Position numbers and translations under genes: made by a program. The notes below the pieces were generated by a model. It did no database searches and was not told where the DNA came from. It was given only the letters and a program-made list of their open reading frames with translations. A DNA stretch of 64,000 nucleotides from Butyriboletus loyo (lineage: Eukaryota; Basidiomycota; Agaricomycetes; Boletales; Boletaceae). How positions within the stretch are numbered: the stretch's first letter is position 1; each line of letters starts with the position of its first letter. Where the stretch lies: contig JBBPSI010000104.1 in assembly GCA_038093515.1 (NCBI GenBank), forward strand, positions 24,776 through 88,775. The letters are read 5' to 3'. Below are positions 36,479-47,684 of the stretch, piece by piece.

Positions 36479-38464
36479 TTAGACGACCACCGTGACGCTC
36501 CCTACGAGCTCCACCCTCGTATACATCCTTGCACACTGCGCAAAGTACCGGATGTCGGCGCGGTCAAGCGACCCTTCGACGATGAGCACGGGTGTAACAC
36601 GTCCCCGCTCATACTCGTTGCATATCCAATCAAGGAGAACGCGGAGAGTCTCTGGACGGGGTTGACGGAGCGTAACGGCACGGAGTCGTTGCCAGGATCC
36701 AAAGCGGGTGCAGGTGCAGTCGCGTGGAGCTGTGACCAATCCTGATCCCGATCCCGTCACTATTACTGACCTTGACCCTGACTGTGACGTTCCCGCTGGC
36801 CCTACGCCCATACCTGTCCCCGATCCTGATCCTACGCCAACGCCCGATCCAGCGCCGGCACGCAGAACGAGTGGGAAAAACCCAACGTCGACACCCCCGA
36901 GGGTCGCTTGTGTCGTACACGGAAACGCGTGTATGAACGCCAGGGCTGACCCTGCGTTCGATGCGTTATGTAGGACTACGGTTTCAACGCGCGGGAAACG
37001 TGGACGTCGTCTGTTCACGTGTGCCTCTGTCGCCGACGAGGATGATGGATAAGAGGCATGGGAGAATGGATAGGAGGGTGACGACGACGACGACGACGAA
37101 GAGGGAAGGGACGCATCCACAAACAACCGCTCAACGACACTCTGCCCCGAAAATTTTGAATCCGGAAAGACGAGCTCGAAATGCCGAAGTGCAGGCGCTT
37201 GAATAGCAGATATAGTGTGTTGGAGGTAGCGCGGCTTCAGCACCCCTGGGTGGAGCACGAGGGTGTGGAGATGTGGGAGAGTGACCGTTGCGATGTTGGT
37301 AGTGGCGTCGATGCCACCCCCACCCCCACCCCCACTTCCATGAGTGTCGTGTTGTCCTTGCAGACCGCCAACCGGATCAGTACGGAAACGGAGAGGTTGC
37401 CCATGGAGTACGAGCGTCGTCAAATTGGGGATCGCACCCAGCATCGTGCGAAACGCGCTGAAATCAATCATAATACGGAAGGACCGCGCGTCGTTGTTGT
37501 ACCGCCTCAACGTCAACGACGACAGCCTCGAAAAATTCTCTGTCGTTCGCGTGTGTATGCTACTGAGATCTCCCGTCAACGTGAAATTCTCTGCGTCGAG
37601 GGATTTGAGCATGCATGGGGACAAAGTCTGACTCGTAGGGTGAGCTTGCGTCATGGTGGCGGTTTCTATCAGAAAAGAGATGGAACAGGTCTGGCCTGGA
37701 CGTAACGCGCGAAACGTGAAGTGTCTCAATCCGGAAAAGTGACCGATGTGAGACAGTTTGAGGGTGAGATGCGAGAGGTGGGTGTCACATACGCAGGCAA
37801 TTGACAGGCTGCGCCAACGACTAGACGAATCGAGTATCGTCTCGAGCGCGGTGTCGAACCGCTGAAAATCTCTTCTGTCCTTCCACCCCCAGATTTCGAT
37901 ATCGAGTGCCCTCGAACCTCTGGTTTTGTACGTCTCCAACATACTCGGCGCGACACGTGGGGTAATGCACACGCGCCGCCATAAGCGGGGAGAATGGATC
38001 GCGAGGTCTCGCCATCGACGGGAAACCTTGGAGATGGTACACTCTGCACGCTGTTCCGCCCCCGGGTCCTGACACGCTACCGCCTCTTCAAAAATTGCAA
38101 GCAGCATCTCGTTGGGGAGCTTCGAGATGGGCGCCAGAAAGTTCTGCATCTCGTTGGCCTTGTTGATTTTGGTGTACAACGCCGCTTGTACTTCCTCGAG
38201 GGAAGACCGGTATCGGTGGATATGCCCTTGCAATGTGTGCTCGTTTTCTCTGAGCCTCTTGATTTCGCTGTGAAGACTTGCCAGTGTTTGGACGGCAGAG
38301 ACGTTCTGGTGGTAGATCGTTGGGTAGACCAACTGGAACGAGCGCGGTGGTTGCTCCTAAATATAGGCGAATGTGTGCTTCAGAAATGAGGATACCTTGA
38401 TACGAGTAAACCTTACATGATGTCTGACCGACGAATACATCGTTGGAAATGTCCTTGGATGCAT
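36479..38464 (-). CDS. F-box protein with LRR-like C-terminal part
   Basis: Two exons, complement(36479-38356, 38417-38464), give 641 residues. The 16-codon first exon (start MHPRTFPTMYSSVRHH) joins in phase 0 to the large exon through a 60-bp intron. Residues about 35-70 look like a coiled coil (LHSEIKRLRENEHTLQGHI). The F-box follows: ISKLPNEMLLAIFEEAVACQ, then CTISKVSRRWRDLAIHSPRLW. This coil/F-box/long leucine-rich layout is common in Agaricomycete F-box families and would act as an SCF substrate receptor. Irregular leucine-rich stretches follow (LSSLTLRRY, LTTLVLHGQPL, LHTLVLHPGVL). The tail holds poly-Gly, poly-Ser and Gly/Ser/Val repeats encoded by simple-sequence DNA (about 36730-36860, 37078-37100, 37318-37340). 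Substrate unknown. Confidence 0.85.
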
Positions 38465-38597
38465 GACAGAACAACCAAGGGGGAACGTTGTGGTGACGAG
38501 AGAACCCGGAAAACTTAAATACACAGGGTCGCCACATGTCCTGCAAACGCAGGAGCCAGCGGCCCTACAGTCGTCCCATGTGCTAAGCCCCCGCACA

Positions 38598-38610
38598 CCC
38601 TATATAAAAC
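38598..38610 (-). promoter_or_regulatory. TATA box of the F-box/LRR gene
   Basis: GTTTTATATAGGG on the minus strand, about 140 bp upstream of the start codon at 38464. Confidence 0.5.
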
Positions 38611-39610
38611 GCGAGAGAGAGCGAGAGAATGGAGTGGCCCCCAGGGGCCAGGATACCCCCTGGTAGTCCGACATGAGAGACACCTATGGTCGAATAGCCA
38701 ACCAATCCCTGCTGCGCGCTAGTCGCAGACGGTGTACGAGCGTCGGAAATGAAGGGCGTCGTGGGTGAGGTGTTGGATAATCACAGGCAGCGTGGAGAGG
38801 ATCTTGACATCCAGTTCTCCTCGTCCTTTGCCTCATGTATCCGTGTTAAATTGAGCAGTGGAAAATGCGTTCGCGGGTGTCAAAGCGTGAAACTGCTACC
38901 CAGGGTACTTCCCAACAAAGTCGATACATTCGATTGCTTTGCTTGAATCATGGAGCAAGACAGCAGTAGCTCTGAGACCTGATAAGTCCGGCAACATTTT
39001 GAGACGACGCAATCGACCCGGAAATGCAGACCAATATCAGGGGTGGCAAACTTAGGTTTGAAGAGAAGGTCGCATATATGATATATCCCTGTCCGATGGG
39101 GTCGCACCCGTCAGCCGAGCCCAAGCCTGCGGGGCTAGTTCTATAATTGCATTGATGCAACCCCACAATGGCCAGTGTCAGGGCTCTGGGTTGTAGTATA
39201 AGGGTGGAAAGAAGATAAAAGGTCCAGGGCAGCGATGATCAGCGTGGAATTTGGAGGGGAAATGTTGATAGGTTGGACGTAAATAGGTCAGGCTTAGAGC
39301 ACAGGATGTCAGTCAATAGGAGGTGGGAGATTCTGTGGGTATGTGAAAGGACCTACCAGCACGGGCCCTTGATGTTTTTGAGTCAGACTGCCGAATAGCG
39401 TTGCGAAATGTGGAGGCGAAGAAAGGACTCTCTGAGAATGGATTCTCGAATGAAATGTGAAATGGGGAAGATACAGAGGGCCTCAGGTGGAAGTGTTGAG
39501 TGCGAACATGACACGTTGCAACACGGAGAAGCTCGAGGTCAGGGTAAGGAAAACTCAGGAATGAGACACGTCAATACTGAAGCACACATACCTGACACGT
39601 GAACGCTGTG
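38611..39610. other. Intergenic, no gene recognised
   Basis: Scattered short ORFs only. Part may belong to the 3' end of the arrestin-like candidate. Confidence 0.35.
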
Positions 39611-40620
39611 TCAACAGCGAGTAGACCAAAGAAAGGCAGTGAATATAGCTGGAACGTCTGGTCTGTGGAAGCGACGCTGGATGATACTGTCAACCAACTC
39701 CAGGCCAGGCTTGAGGGTGCTAGAGCATTTGAGATAGGAATGGGGATCGATGCCTAGGCTGCGTGGGGTAAGAGCAGCGGCACAGGAAGGATCAGGGTTT
39801 CCCAATAAAATGCTGCATGTATGCGAGTGATCTTGACTCCTGGTCCAAGAGTGAATGTAGACTGCGAATGCGAAAAGACTCCTGGGACGAAGGGAAGCGT
39901 ATGTGAGAGTTACGGACCTCGGTTCAACTTAAACCTGCTTGACAGTAATTTATAGCACATCTCCGTCAAGGATAATGGAACCCGTTTCTGCTGGGCGAGT
40001 AGATCTCTTCGAGAATCGCTATATCTGTCAATGATCACCCCCTCGAGTCTTATGTATACGCGATAACGCAGTTGACATTGGCTATGGGGATCCAGAACCC
40101 GGTAACAATCGTATAGGATGCTTGGACAGAGAAGCTCGCAGACTTGTGACCGCGCGAGAAGAGGAACTCACTGAAGTAGTTTGAAAGATGAGGAATAAGC
40201 GCACGTTGGGGATATTTATGCGGCGCGAATTCTCAGGATATTGGACGGCGCAGCGGACACGTTGCAACCGTACCACCTGAACTTCTTTGCCTCGTGGATG
40301 AGGTTCTCGACGATGGATGCGATCCATACTTTGAGGAGAGCAGAGCGGAGCCGTAATCTGCAATGATAGGGAACGACCGGTTGAAGGAACTAGATCATGA
40401 TGAACAAATCATTTGAAAAACATACCTGCAAGGATGCAATGAGCGTACCGGAAACAGGCACTGAGTCACCGCTGTGAAGAGTTATCTCGCAAGACTGGCT
40501 TCGAAGAAGCAACGTGAAACACAAAAAAGGTACTTGGGCTGACACTCGAGGGGAATTTCCTGAGTTCGGAGTTCTGTGACAAGTATTTCCGAGCAGCGAG
40601 GTAGCTTAGTGCCGTCCTAA
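39611..40620 (-). CDS. Arrestin-like candidate gene, incomplete model
   Basis: The minus strand reads SQSCEITLHSGDSVPVSGTL up to a good intron (donor GTATGT at about 40425, acceptor TTGCAG at about 40360). The downstream exon continues with IHRREPHPRGKEVQVVRLQR and VQYPENSRRINIPN. Later, EFLFSRGHKSASFSVQASYT and TLGPGVKITRIHAAFY appear in other frames. The order (GDSVxGxL strand, basic linker, S-F-VxAxY strand, LGPGVKI) resembles alpha-arrestin adaptor proteins of basidiomycetes. The frames do not all connect and no start codon is secure, so the gene may be disabled or have introns I placed wrongly. Function is inference only. Confidence 0.35.
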
Positions 40621-40690
40621 CGGAAGGAAGTTGGGTCACATTGTTGGCACGCGGATCGACAATACCCCCAAACAAAGAATAACAATCAGG

Positions 40691-40700
40691 GGGTATATAT
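40691..40700 (+). promoter_or_regulatory. TATA box upstream of the small Tyr/Ser-rich gene
   Basis: GGGTATATAT lies 67 bp before the start codon at 40767. A pyrimidine-rich stretch (TCTTTATCCTTTTCTCTTTTC) lies between them, a common layout for highly expressed fungal genes. Confidence 0.55.
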
Positions 40701-40766
40701 CAAGCCCCTCTCGCCGTCGTTCTTTATCCTTTTCTCTTTTCTAACACCTGCATATCGACATCGACA

Positions 40767-41112
40767 ATGCCGAGCAAGAGCAGTAACTCTGGTGACTACA
40801 GCTATACCGGCAGTGGCACCAATAGTCAGGTGAACCAGTTGTCGCTTCTGCCCAGAGTAGGTGTCGACGGATTCACGATAGGGTAATCATTATTGCTCTC
40901 GCGACTATGGTGACGCAGGGACTGGGTATCACTACTCCAACTCGTACGCAGCACTCTTTTGTGCAATCAGTCTGGTGTGACGTGACTTTGATAGCAACGG
41001 GAGCTACTATTATAGCAATCCCAACGGCTCGACTTATTACAACACTGGCACTGGTTCCTCTCAGTACACCTCGCCTAGCGGAAACACGCACAAGTCGGGC
41101 TCTTCCAAGTAG
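40767..41112 (+). CDS. Small Tyr/Ser/Asn/Gly-rich protein
   Basis: Three exons, join(40767-40829, 40882-40943, 40995-41112), give 80 residues. After the start comes SYTGSGTNSQ, then, across intron 1, GNHYCSRDYG, and across intron 2, YHYSNSNGSYYYSNPNGSTY, ending in a Ser/Gly/Thr/Lys tail. The NGS-Y-Y-(Y)-SNPNGSTYY repeat pattern recurs in a family of very short proteins I remember from Agaricomycetes; their function is unknown to me. There is no signal peptide or membrane segment. Both introns are GT-AG (52 and 51 bp) and neither is a multiple of three, so the repeat register supports the splicing. The TATA box and pyrimidine tract suggest strong expression. Confidence 0.8.
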
Positions 41113-42522
41113 TTGATCTCCTTGACCAGAGGTGATTAATTCTTTCTTGGTCTGCGTACCGGATATTCATCAACCTTGCGCCATTGACAGGTCTGGCGTG
41201 TTTATGAGATGGATGTGTAAGAGTAGTAGCAACATGATGAAATTAATCGCTGTGATCGCATGCGGTTCCGATGATAAGGCAACTGAGGCGAAGGCGTGGT
41301 TAGTATAACGTCGCAGCCTTTGGAGTACCCCATCAGTCACCCCCATTCAATTGCGCATACTAAGATTACCAAAACATCAGTATTGGTTCCTCGTCCCCAC
41401 AGTCTACATCTTCACCGTCGTGAATAATCGATTTCAACAGCCACCTTGGATGAACCGCGCTCGCGTTGCCAGAAGTGATGTATGGGGTAAAGGCGGTTCC
41501 GATGGAACCGACGTGGAAGAATGCGGTGAAAGTCCTTGAGTGTGTGGCGAGCACTGCTTCGTAGCGTCTCTCCGACGATATGTATGTTTGAGCACCTTGG
41601 TGATCAGCACCACCGGCATCTCATCGGGGGTACGTACGCGCCGCGTTTATCGCCCCCATGTCCTCCGTCCGCGTCAAGTCCGACTGAATCCACTGACATG
41701 TCCACGTCCCCAGCAATACGGTCGCCAGCGCCGTGTCAACGAGAAACAGAGGGGTTGTCCAGACAGGCCCGTACGCCTGGGTTCGTCATCCTCTCTACGT
41801 GTACTTGCGTCTACTGTCCGCTTCGTTCGATCTCGTTTGGTACCATCACCGACTAGCAGGACGTGGTTGGATTCTGTTACAAAAGGTCCTTTGGTCCTTC
41901 ATGTTCTGATCCTACGCACCTCTGTTTGCACTCGTGGGCAAGATCTGCCATCGAGCGAGATACGACCTTCATCCTTTGGGACTTGGTGATCTGTGCTCGC
42001 AGTAGGTCTTTGTATGGCAGGAGGAGACTATTCAATGAGACAAAGCGATCAGCGAGGAGTAACGCGCGTACGCGCAAAAGGTACCTGCGAAACTCGTACC
42101 GCACGTTCGGTAAAAGTAGAGTGGTGATTGGTTTGTTATATATATGCTGTCGGCCATACGTAGCTAGATCTGAACGTGATGTATTATGTGTATCGAATAT
42201 AAAGTAAACCTGTATATTTGGAGGGGGCGTTCCCCGGGTCAAGACGCGTCAAATTGCCCGATCAACAAAGAGTTCTACTCTCGTCCAACTAATAGTACCG
42301 TAATGTGGGTATGCTTTTCGTTGACAACAAAACAAGTACACAAATCACTGACAGCGCATTATAGCAATGACACACAAGAAAAGGAAAGAAGGAAAAAAAA
42401 ACAATAATCTACGTCTAGTTTATCGGCTCTATCAACGAGTGGGCAATGAGAGGAGAACGAGATAAAAAGAGCGAAAAAGTCGAGTCAGGATCTTGGGGTG
42501 GGGGAAGAACAGAATGCAGGTT
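41113..42522. other. Interval with a doubtful minus-strand membrane gene
   Basis: Minus strand 41640-41790 reads AYGPVWTTPLFLVDTALATV and GTWTCQWIQ, an open stretch with a probable membrane segment. Minus strand 41366-41540 reads SRTFTAFFHVGSIGTAFTPY before a stop at 41366. Splice-like signals (CCCAG acceptor at 41786, GTACGTAC donor near 41638) suggest exons of one gene, but no start or complete phase path was found. 41877-42242 has a longer minus ORF of uncertain status. Confidence 0.3.
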
Positions 42523-45500
42523 TTACGATCCAGGCATGAGCTGCTGCAGCTTGTCTACGTGTATCTCCCGACATCGCACAAGGTCTACATGCGTCATCGT
42601 CGCCCTCAACTCGAGCTCAGTCTAACGCCCAAACCGTTGACGCATCAGCGATCGACGACGCGTAACACCAGAGAGAAAAAAAAAACCTACCTGCAAAAGC
42701 TTGTCCGGTTGCCACATGCGTGTCGGCAAATTCTCCAACGCGACATAGACCGCCGAAATCGACTCACACTGAACCAGTTCTTGTTCGTTACCCTTCAAGA
42801 TCCCAAGTGCAATCCGGAAGAGGACGTCTAACCCGTCCACGAGAAAGACGTCCCAAACTCGAAAGAGCGTCTGCGCGGCGCGTCGTCAGCATGAACGTAC
42901 ATAGGAGATCCGACGTACCTCGATCGGGAGACAATCCGTAAACAGGGACAAGAACCACGAAAAACAAATTGCGGCGAGGTCGACACCTAGATCAACTAAA
43001 TGCGTATGCAACCTCGGAAGCAGCTCCTGCACGTAGTCCAAGAGCACGAGCGGACATGCGCGTGAAGGGAGGAGCGACGGCGAAAAGAAGTCGTCGGGAA
43101 GGATTCGCTCGATGATGGCCGAGAGGACCCAAAAGGCTTCTTCTTCGTCAGCATGGACCAAGAGGAGGGTCGAGGTGACGAGGTTCATTCCTTGACAGTA
43201 GCCCACGGCTGGGTTACGCCTGCGTTGATGAAAAGATCGAGGAAGAATGCATAGTAAGCCTGAGCAGGGCACCGCGGACAAAGACGCGTGCTTACCGACT
43301 ATATGCCATCAATACACGACGAAGCTTCGTCACTCCGACCCCGTCCCCCCCAAAGAAAATATTCAACGGCATCGTCCGCCCAACGTCCTTTTCAATTTCG
43401 TTCTGCACCAACGCATGCCCCGCGTCCTCGTCCGCCTGCACCAACAGATCCCCAAACAAACCTGGTTCGCGCATCTCAAGTCCCCCACTGCATTCGAGCC
43501 AGAGCTTGGATCGGTAGACGAGGGGGATACCGCCGCGGATCAGCTTGTCGAATTGCGTGCGTTCGTCGCGGTTAGAGGAAAGACCGAGCTGGGCGAAGCC
43601 GATCAGGCCCTCTGTATGCGTGAGCTCTTCCTCTTCGTCCGTCGTCCCAAGCCCGAGGAATGCCGCGGCGCCACCGACGGTCGTCGTCGTCGTTGTCGTT
43701 GTGGGCGACACCGATTTGGCGCCTACCCTGACTCGACTACGTTGCTTGACAAAGGCGTCCCAGTCTTTCCGCGTTGCCATCTGTTGTTGGTCATGAATCT
43801 TGGTCAGATCCTCTAATAAAAGCCGGATCGTGGTGGCGCAGACGTGTCGAGGTGTGCTTGCAGTGACGGAAAGTATAGAGGTAGGACCTGGTGAGGGCCC
43901 ATCAAGTGGAGAGATCAAGGTGGACCGGCGTTGTTTGCCGCGAGACGGTCCGGGAGAGGAACCACGCGATCTCTGTGACTGTCCACTGTCCTCTGCAGGT
44001 GGTGACGATGGCTTGCCACTCGCCTCGTTCGGCGTACCGGCACCGGGCGACGAACCCCATCCATCACACTCACAGAGGCCCTTGGTCGCGTGGATAACGC
44101 TCTTGGACATGTCCGTCTCCTCGTCCGACCACGAATTACTCTCCTTTCGGTCGGCAATTCTCACCCCAGTAAGGCAGGCAGGTGCCGTACTCCCACATTC
44201 TTTGGCCCTCACGAGCAACAACACGTCATATTGTGACACGTCATAAATGAACCCATATCGATCCGTGAGCGGCTGCTTGCTCTCATCGTCATGATAGACG
44301 CTAAACCGTGACGCCGCGTTCGGAAGCGGAATCGTGAAACGAAAGTCGGGTGTTGCCAAAGGAGTGTATTTACGCGAGAGATAGTGTGTTGGGGGCTTGG
44401 ACATTGCTGGGATGATCGACTCTAGTGGGACCGAACCGGGTTTTCTGGCGACAGGCTGAGGAGGGGGTGCGTTGGCGTCTACGTTGAGCCTCGGAATGCC
44501 TTCATGTCCACCCGTCAGCTTTCTCTGTGGTTGTGGCATCAACGCGTTGAGGATGGGCGTCGTCAGAGAAGCCGTCATAAGCCCGCCCGGCCGCGACCGC
44601 GACTTGCGCACGACCTGGCCCTGGGCATTCAACGCGCGCGACAAGGACTCGGCGGCAGCAACCCCCTCAACGGGACTCAGCGTCGCCCGGGCAACGACTT
44701 GGTGACCCCCACCCGCCCGCCCTTCTTTCCGCTCCCTTCGTTCCCTCGCTTTCGGTGGTTCACGAAAGATGATGTGTTCGTCGCGCGCGTTTTGGACAAG
44801 GTCGAGGGCAAGTCGGCCGACGAGCGGACCAGCATCGCGACCCTGGTCGACGAGGATACTGCCAGGGTCAGAGGTCATAACGCGCGTTGCGTGCGCGATG
44901 GCTCGTAATGAAGCACCCTGAGGAGGACGCTTCTCATCCACGAGCGATGGGGACTGCATCGTGGACGTTTCCGTTCTCGACTCAGATGGGTCCGGCGAGG
45001 TCGCTAGCTGAGGTGCTGACGGGGCAGGTAATGGTAATGAACTCGCGAAAACTGGCGACGATATCATAGACGGGGGTAGTCCATCTTGTACAGGCGGCGC
45101 CAACGACGAACTTGGCACTGCCTTGACCCCTTTGCGTTGTTTGGCAGAGCCTTGAGCCGACGTGGTGGGGTTTAAAACCGATATGCCGAGTGTCTCGAAG
45201 ACGCTTTTAGCGTGCTTGCGACGCGTTGCGCGTTGAGAACCGCCTGCACCGGCTTCTGGATTGGAGTGGGCGGATGAATCACGTGAAGATTCTTTGCTGG
45301 CCGCTTCTTCTTTGATGACAAGGGTGGATAGCCCACGGGGGTGTTTGGACTTGCCTCTGTGGAGCCAAGACCCCACCCAATCACCGATGGAGGCTCTATC
45401 CTGTCGGGGGAGATGCGCATGGATATCGTGGGTATGATCATTCGGAGCGTCCCCGTGTGATGGCACCGGTGCTTCTTTGACGGCCGCAGAAACCGATGGT

Positions 45501-46629
45501 GTATCGTTGGCGCTGACATCCCCAAGCTGTGATTCCCTACGTGCCGTATGGTTCGAAGATGGTAGCAATGCTGATGTCGATGACGTGACACCCTCGCCCA
45601 CTAACACGTTCTGACACAGCGGTACATGGTCTTCGAGAGCTTCCGTGAGGGATGTCTTCAAGGACTACAGGCAACACAATGTCAATAATATCCAGGATAA
45701 CCAGGTGCCAAAGACGTTGTACGCACCGAAAGACTCTCCTGACGTTCGACGCAATGTTGACGTTCATCGTCGTCCGTAAAAATGGACAGTATAACACGTC
45801 GTGCGGCCTCTTGTTCCGATGGCAAAAGCTCTTGCAACAACATCTCCGCACGTTGCCTCCCAGCCGCCTGCTTCTCCTCCAACAATTTCCGATTTTCCTC
45901 GAGCTCGAGTCGAGCACGTGATAAGTTGTGGAGGGCGGACGACAAGATGCGAAGGGCGATGTGGTAGGGATGGGGATCAGCATCGGAGGGTGACTCTACG
46001 GCACTCAGTTGCGCAATAGCAGACTGGATCGCTTCGTCCGAGTACTCGTGCCATTTGTGTGCGAGAACCTGGGCCACGACGGGTGAGAGCACCTCCGAGG
46101 TCCGTCGTATTTGCGCTGTAGATACCGTCGGACTAGGTGGAACGAGGTAGTTGGTATCATAAGGGGGTGCGACGACAAAACGGGGCGGCTGCGTTGGGGA
46201 AAGCCGTGGGGATCTCTGTAAATGCGTCAAGAGGGACGCGGTAGAAGGTTTCCGATGGAGGGTCTGATCGCTGCTTAATGAATCCTGCCGCTCTGATTTC
46301 CCAAAGCCACGCACGCCGCCGCCCCAGTTTTCTGCGTGGTGATGACTACCGTTGCCCGCGTGTGTGATTGTGCTGGTGCTGGTGCTGGTACTGACGCTGG
46401 GGTGGGTGTTCGCGGGTCCGATGGAGGCGACATCGGGGCCCAACTTGTCGAGCTGTGCTTTAAGCGTGAAATAGCTGTTTTGTGGCTTCAATGTAGGTGC
46501 ATTCTGCGCGCTCGCACCATCCTGGGTGGGTGCACGCGGTCGACGACCTCTCGACGCCGGAGGGACTTCGTCTGGAGAGAGCGGGTGCAGATGGACCGGC
46601 GTCGAGGCTTGCAGCGACGGTGAAGCCAT
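42523..46629 (-). CDS. TBC-domain Rab GTPase-activating protein
   Basis: Five exons, complement(42523-42621, 42691-42870, 42919-43219, 43296-45664, 45727-46629), give 1283 residues, all phases consistent. About 1000 N-terminal residues are Ser/Pro/Thr-rich and mostly disordered, with one helical stretch (LSRARLELEENRKLLEEKQA). The C-terminal TBC domain (about 1010-1260) has IRGGIPLVYRSKLWLECSGG, the arginine finger in IEKDVGRTMPLN, the glutamine finger in VGYCQGMNLVTS, and FWVLSAIIERILP. TBC proteins speed GTP hydrolysis by Rab GTPases in vesicle traffic. The first in-frame ATG (46629) follows a stop-free TTG-led extension, so the start could shift slightly. The gene is divergent from COA6. 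The Rab target is unknown. Confidence 0.9.
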
Positions 46630-46797
46630 GGCACTGTGTTGATTTGTGTTTCTTTTACGCTCCAACGACCATGTCCAGATCGTTCAACAGGAAAGACTTG
46701 ATAGTGCCTAATGCCGAGTTTCTAGCCGGAATGGAGGAAGCAGACCGTGCGAGCGCACTGCTCTATCGAGACGGACCATTCCTTGACCTTCACCGTG
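46630..46797. promoter_or_regulatory. Bidirectional promoter interval (TBC / COA6)
   Basis: 168 bp between divergent start codons. A 57-codon ORF begins with an ATG at 46671 in another frame and overlaps the COA6 start; if it lies in the COA6 mRNA it would be an upstream ORF. No TATA box seen. Confidence 0.4.
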
Positions 46798-47155
46798 ATG
46801 GGCTGGTTCAACACCTCGAAGTCAGACGTTTCTGCTATCTCTAGGGAGGACAGAACGCAATGCTGGGAGAGCAGAGATATCTACTTTGCCTGTCTCGACC
46901 GCGTAAGCGTTCTGGAAGCCGGGAGGGAGGGGAACGCGTGTGTAAAAGAAAAGTCGCGGTACGAAGGCAGTTGTTCCAAAAGTTGGGCAAGTCGCTCTCC
47001 TCCTCTCAAGTACTTCTTTTTGCGACGTCCTTGACACCACCCGTTTCTCATTGCTCTAGATCGAGTATTTCAACAAACGCCGAATCTTGGCTGAACAACA
47101 AAAGGATCTACTGGCGCAGTCCAAGACACAGGCTCAGGCGGCCAAACGAAGATGA
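46798..47155 (+). CDS. COA6: Cytochrome c oxidase assembly factor 6
   Basis: Two exons, join(46798-46986, 47060-47155), give 94 residues. The paired motifs are CWESRDIYFAC (CX9C) and CVKEKSRYEGSC (CX10C). This CX9C-CX10C combination is the mark of Coa6, a mitochondrial intermembrane-space protein that helps deliver copper to the Cox2 CuA site. The start MGWFNTSKSD and the tail after the intron (IEYFNKRRILAEQQKDLL) also fit the family, as does the length. The single intron begins GCAAGT and ends CTCTAG; no GT donor keeps both SW and IEYF in frame. There is no classical presequence, as expected for a Mia40-imported protein. Confidence 0.9.
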
Positions 47156-47294
47156 TGTTTTTTTTTGCCTTTGTCGGTCTGCGAACACATAGGCTATTCT
47201 GCGTTGATGTGTTGATATCCCTACGCCCATTCAATCCAGAATATGGCACTCAAACGTTTCCATAGAAGAGAGAAAAGTAAATCGTGGCAACTAA

Positions 47295-47684
47295 GGGCCT
47301 GCGTGGATCCCCCACCTGCACCAAGCACTTCTGCCAAAATGGAGGTGACCGCCTGGCCACGACTATTTGGAGGCGTTTGGAACCTTGGAACCAGGCGGCC
47401 GTGTGCTCGGTACCACACACTTGGGTCACCGCTGATGCTTACTGGTACTTTGTTGTCCCTCTCTGCTTGCTGTGAAAATGCCAGCATCTGCTTCAGCAAC
47501 AAATCCAGCCGATCATGAGCTGTGGTGTATTAAATTGCTGTAGCTTCTATCAATCGAGCTTGGACCATCTGTTAGTGTGTGACACGCTAGGCGTGCTTTC
47601 TCTCAGCGCTGGAAGGCGTGTGAAAATGCAACCCGGGCGCCCGTTTGGTGCGGCAGGTCTGTGGCAGGGGATCCGTGCAGGCCT
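47295..47684. mobile_element. Non-autonomous TIR element family 2, copy B
   Basis: The left end GGGCCTGCGTGGATCCCCC and the right end (reverse-complemented AGGCCTGCACGGATCCCC) are terminal inverted repeats. Shared internal landmarks with copy A are AAGCACTTCTGCCAAAATGGAGG on the left (shorter match CCAAAATGGAGG), TGTGCTCGGTACC, and CTTTCTCTCAGCGCTGGAAGG on the right. No transposase. Length is 390 bp. Confidence 0.7.

Noticed and set aside
36708..37052. Pro/Asp repeat ORF on the plus strand
   Set aside because: It is the reverse reading of the Gly/Ser/Val repeat of the F-box/LRR gene.
43247..43816. 189-codon plus-strand ORF
   Set aside because: Antisense to the TBC-domain exon, where the domain motifs lie on the minus strand.
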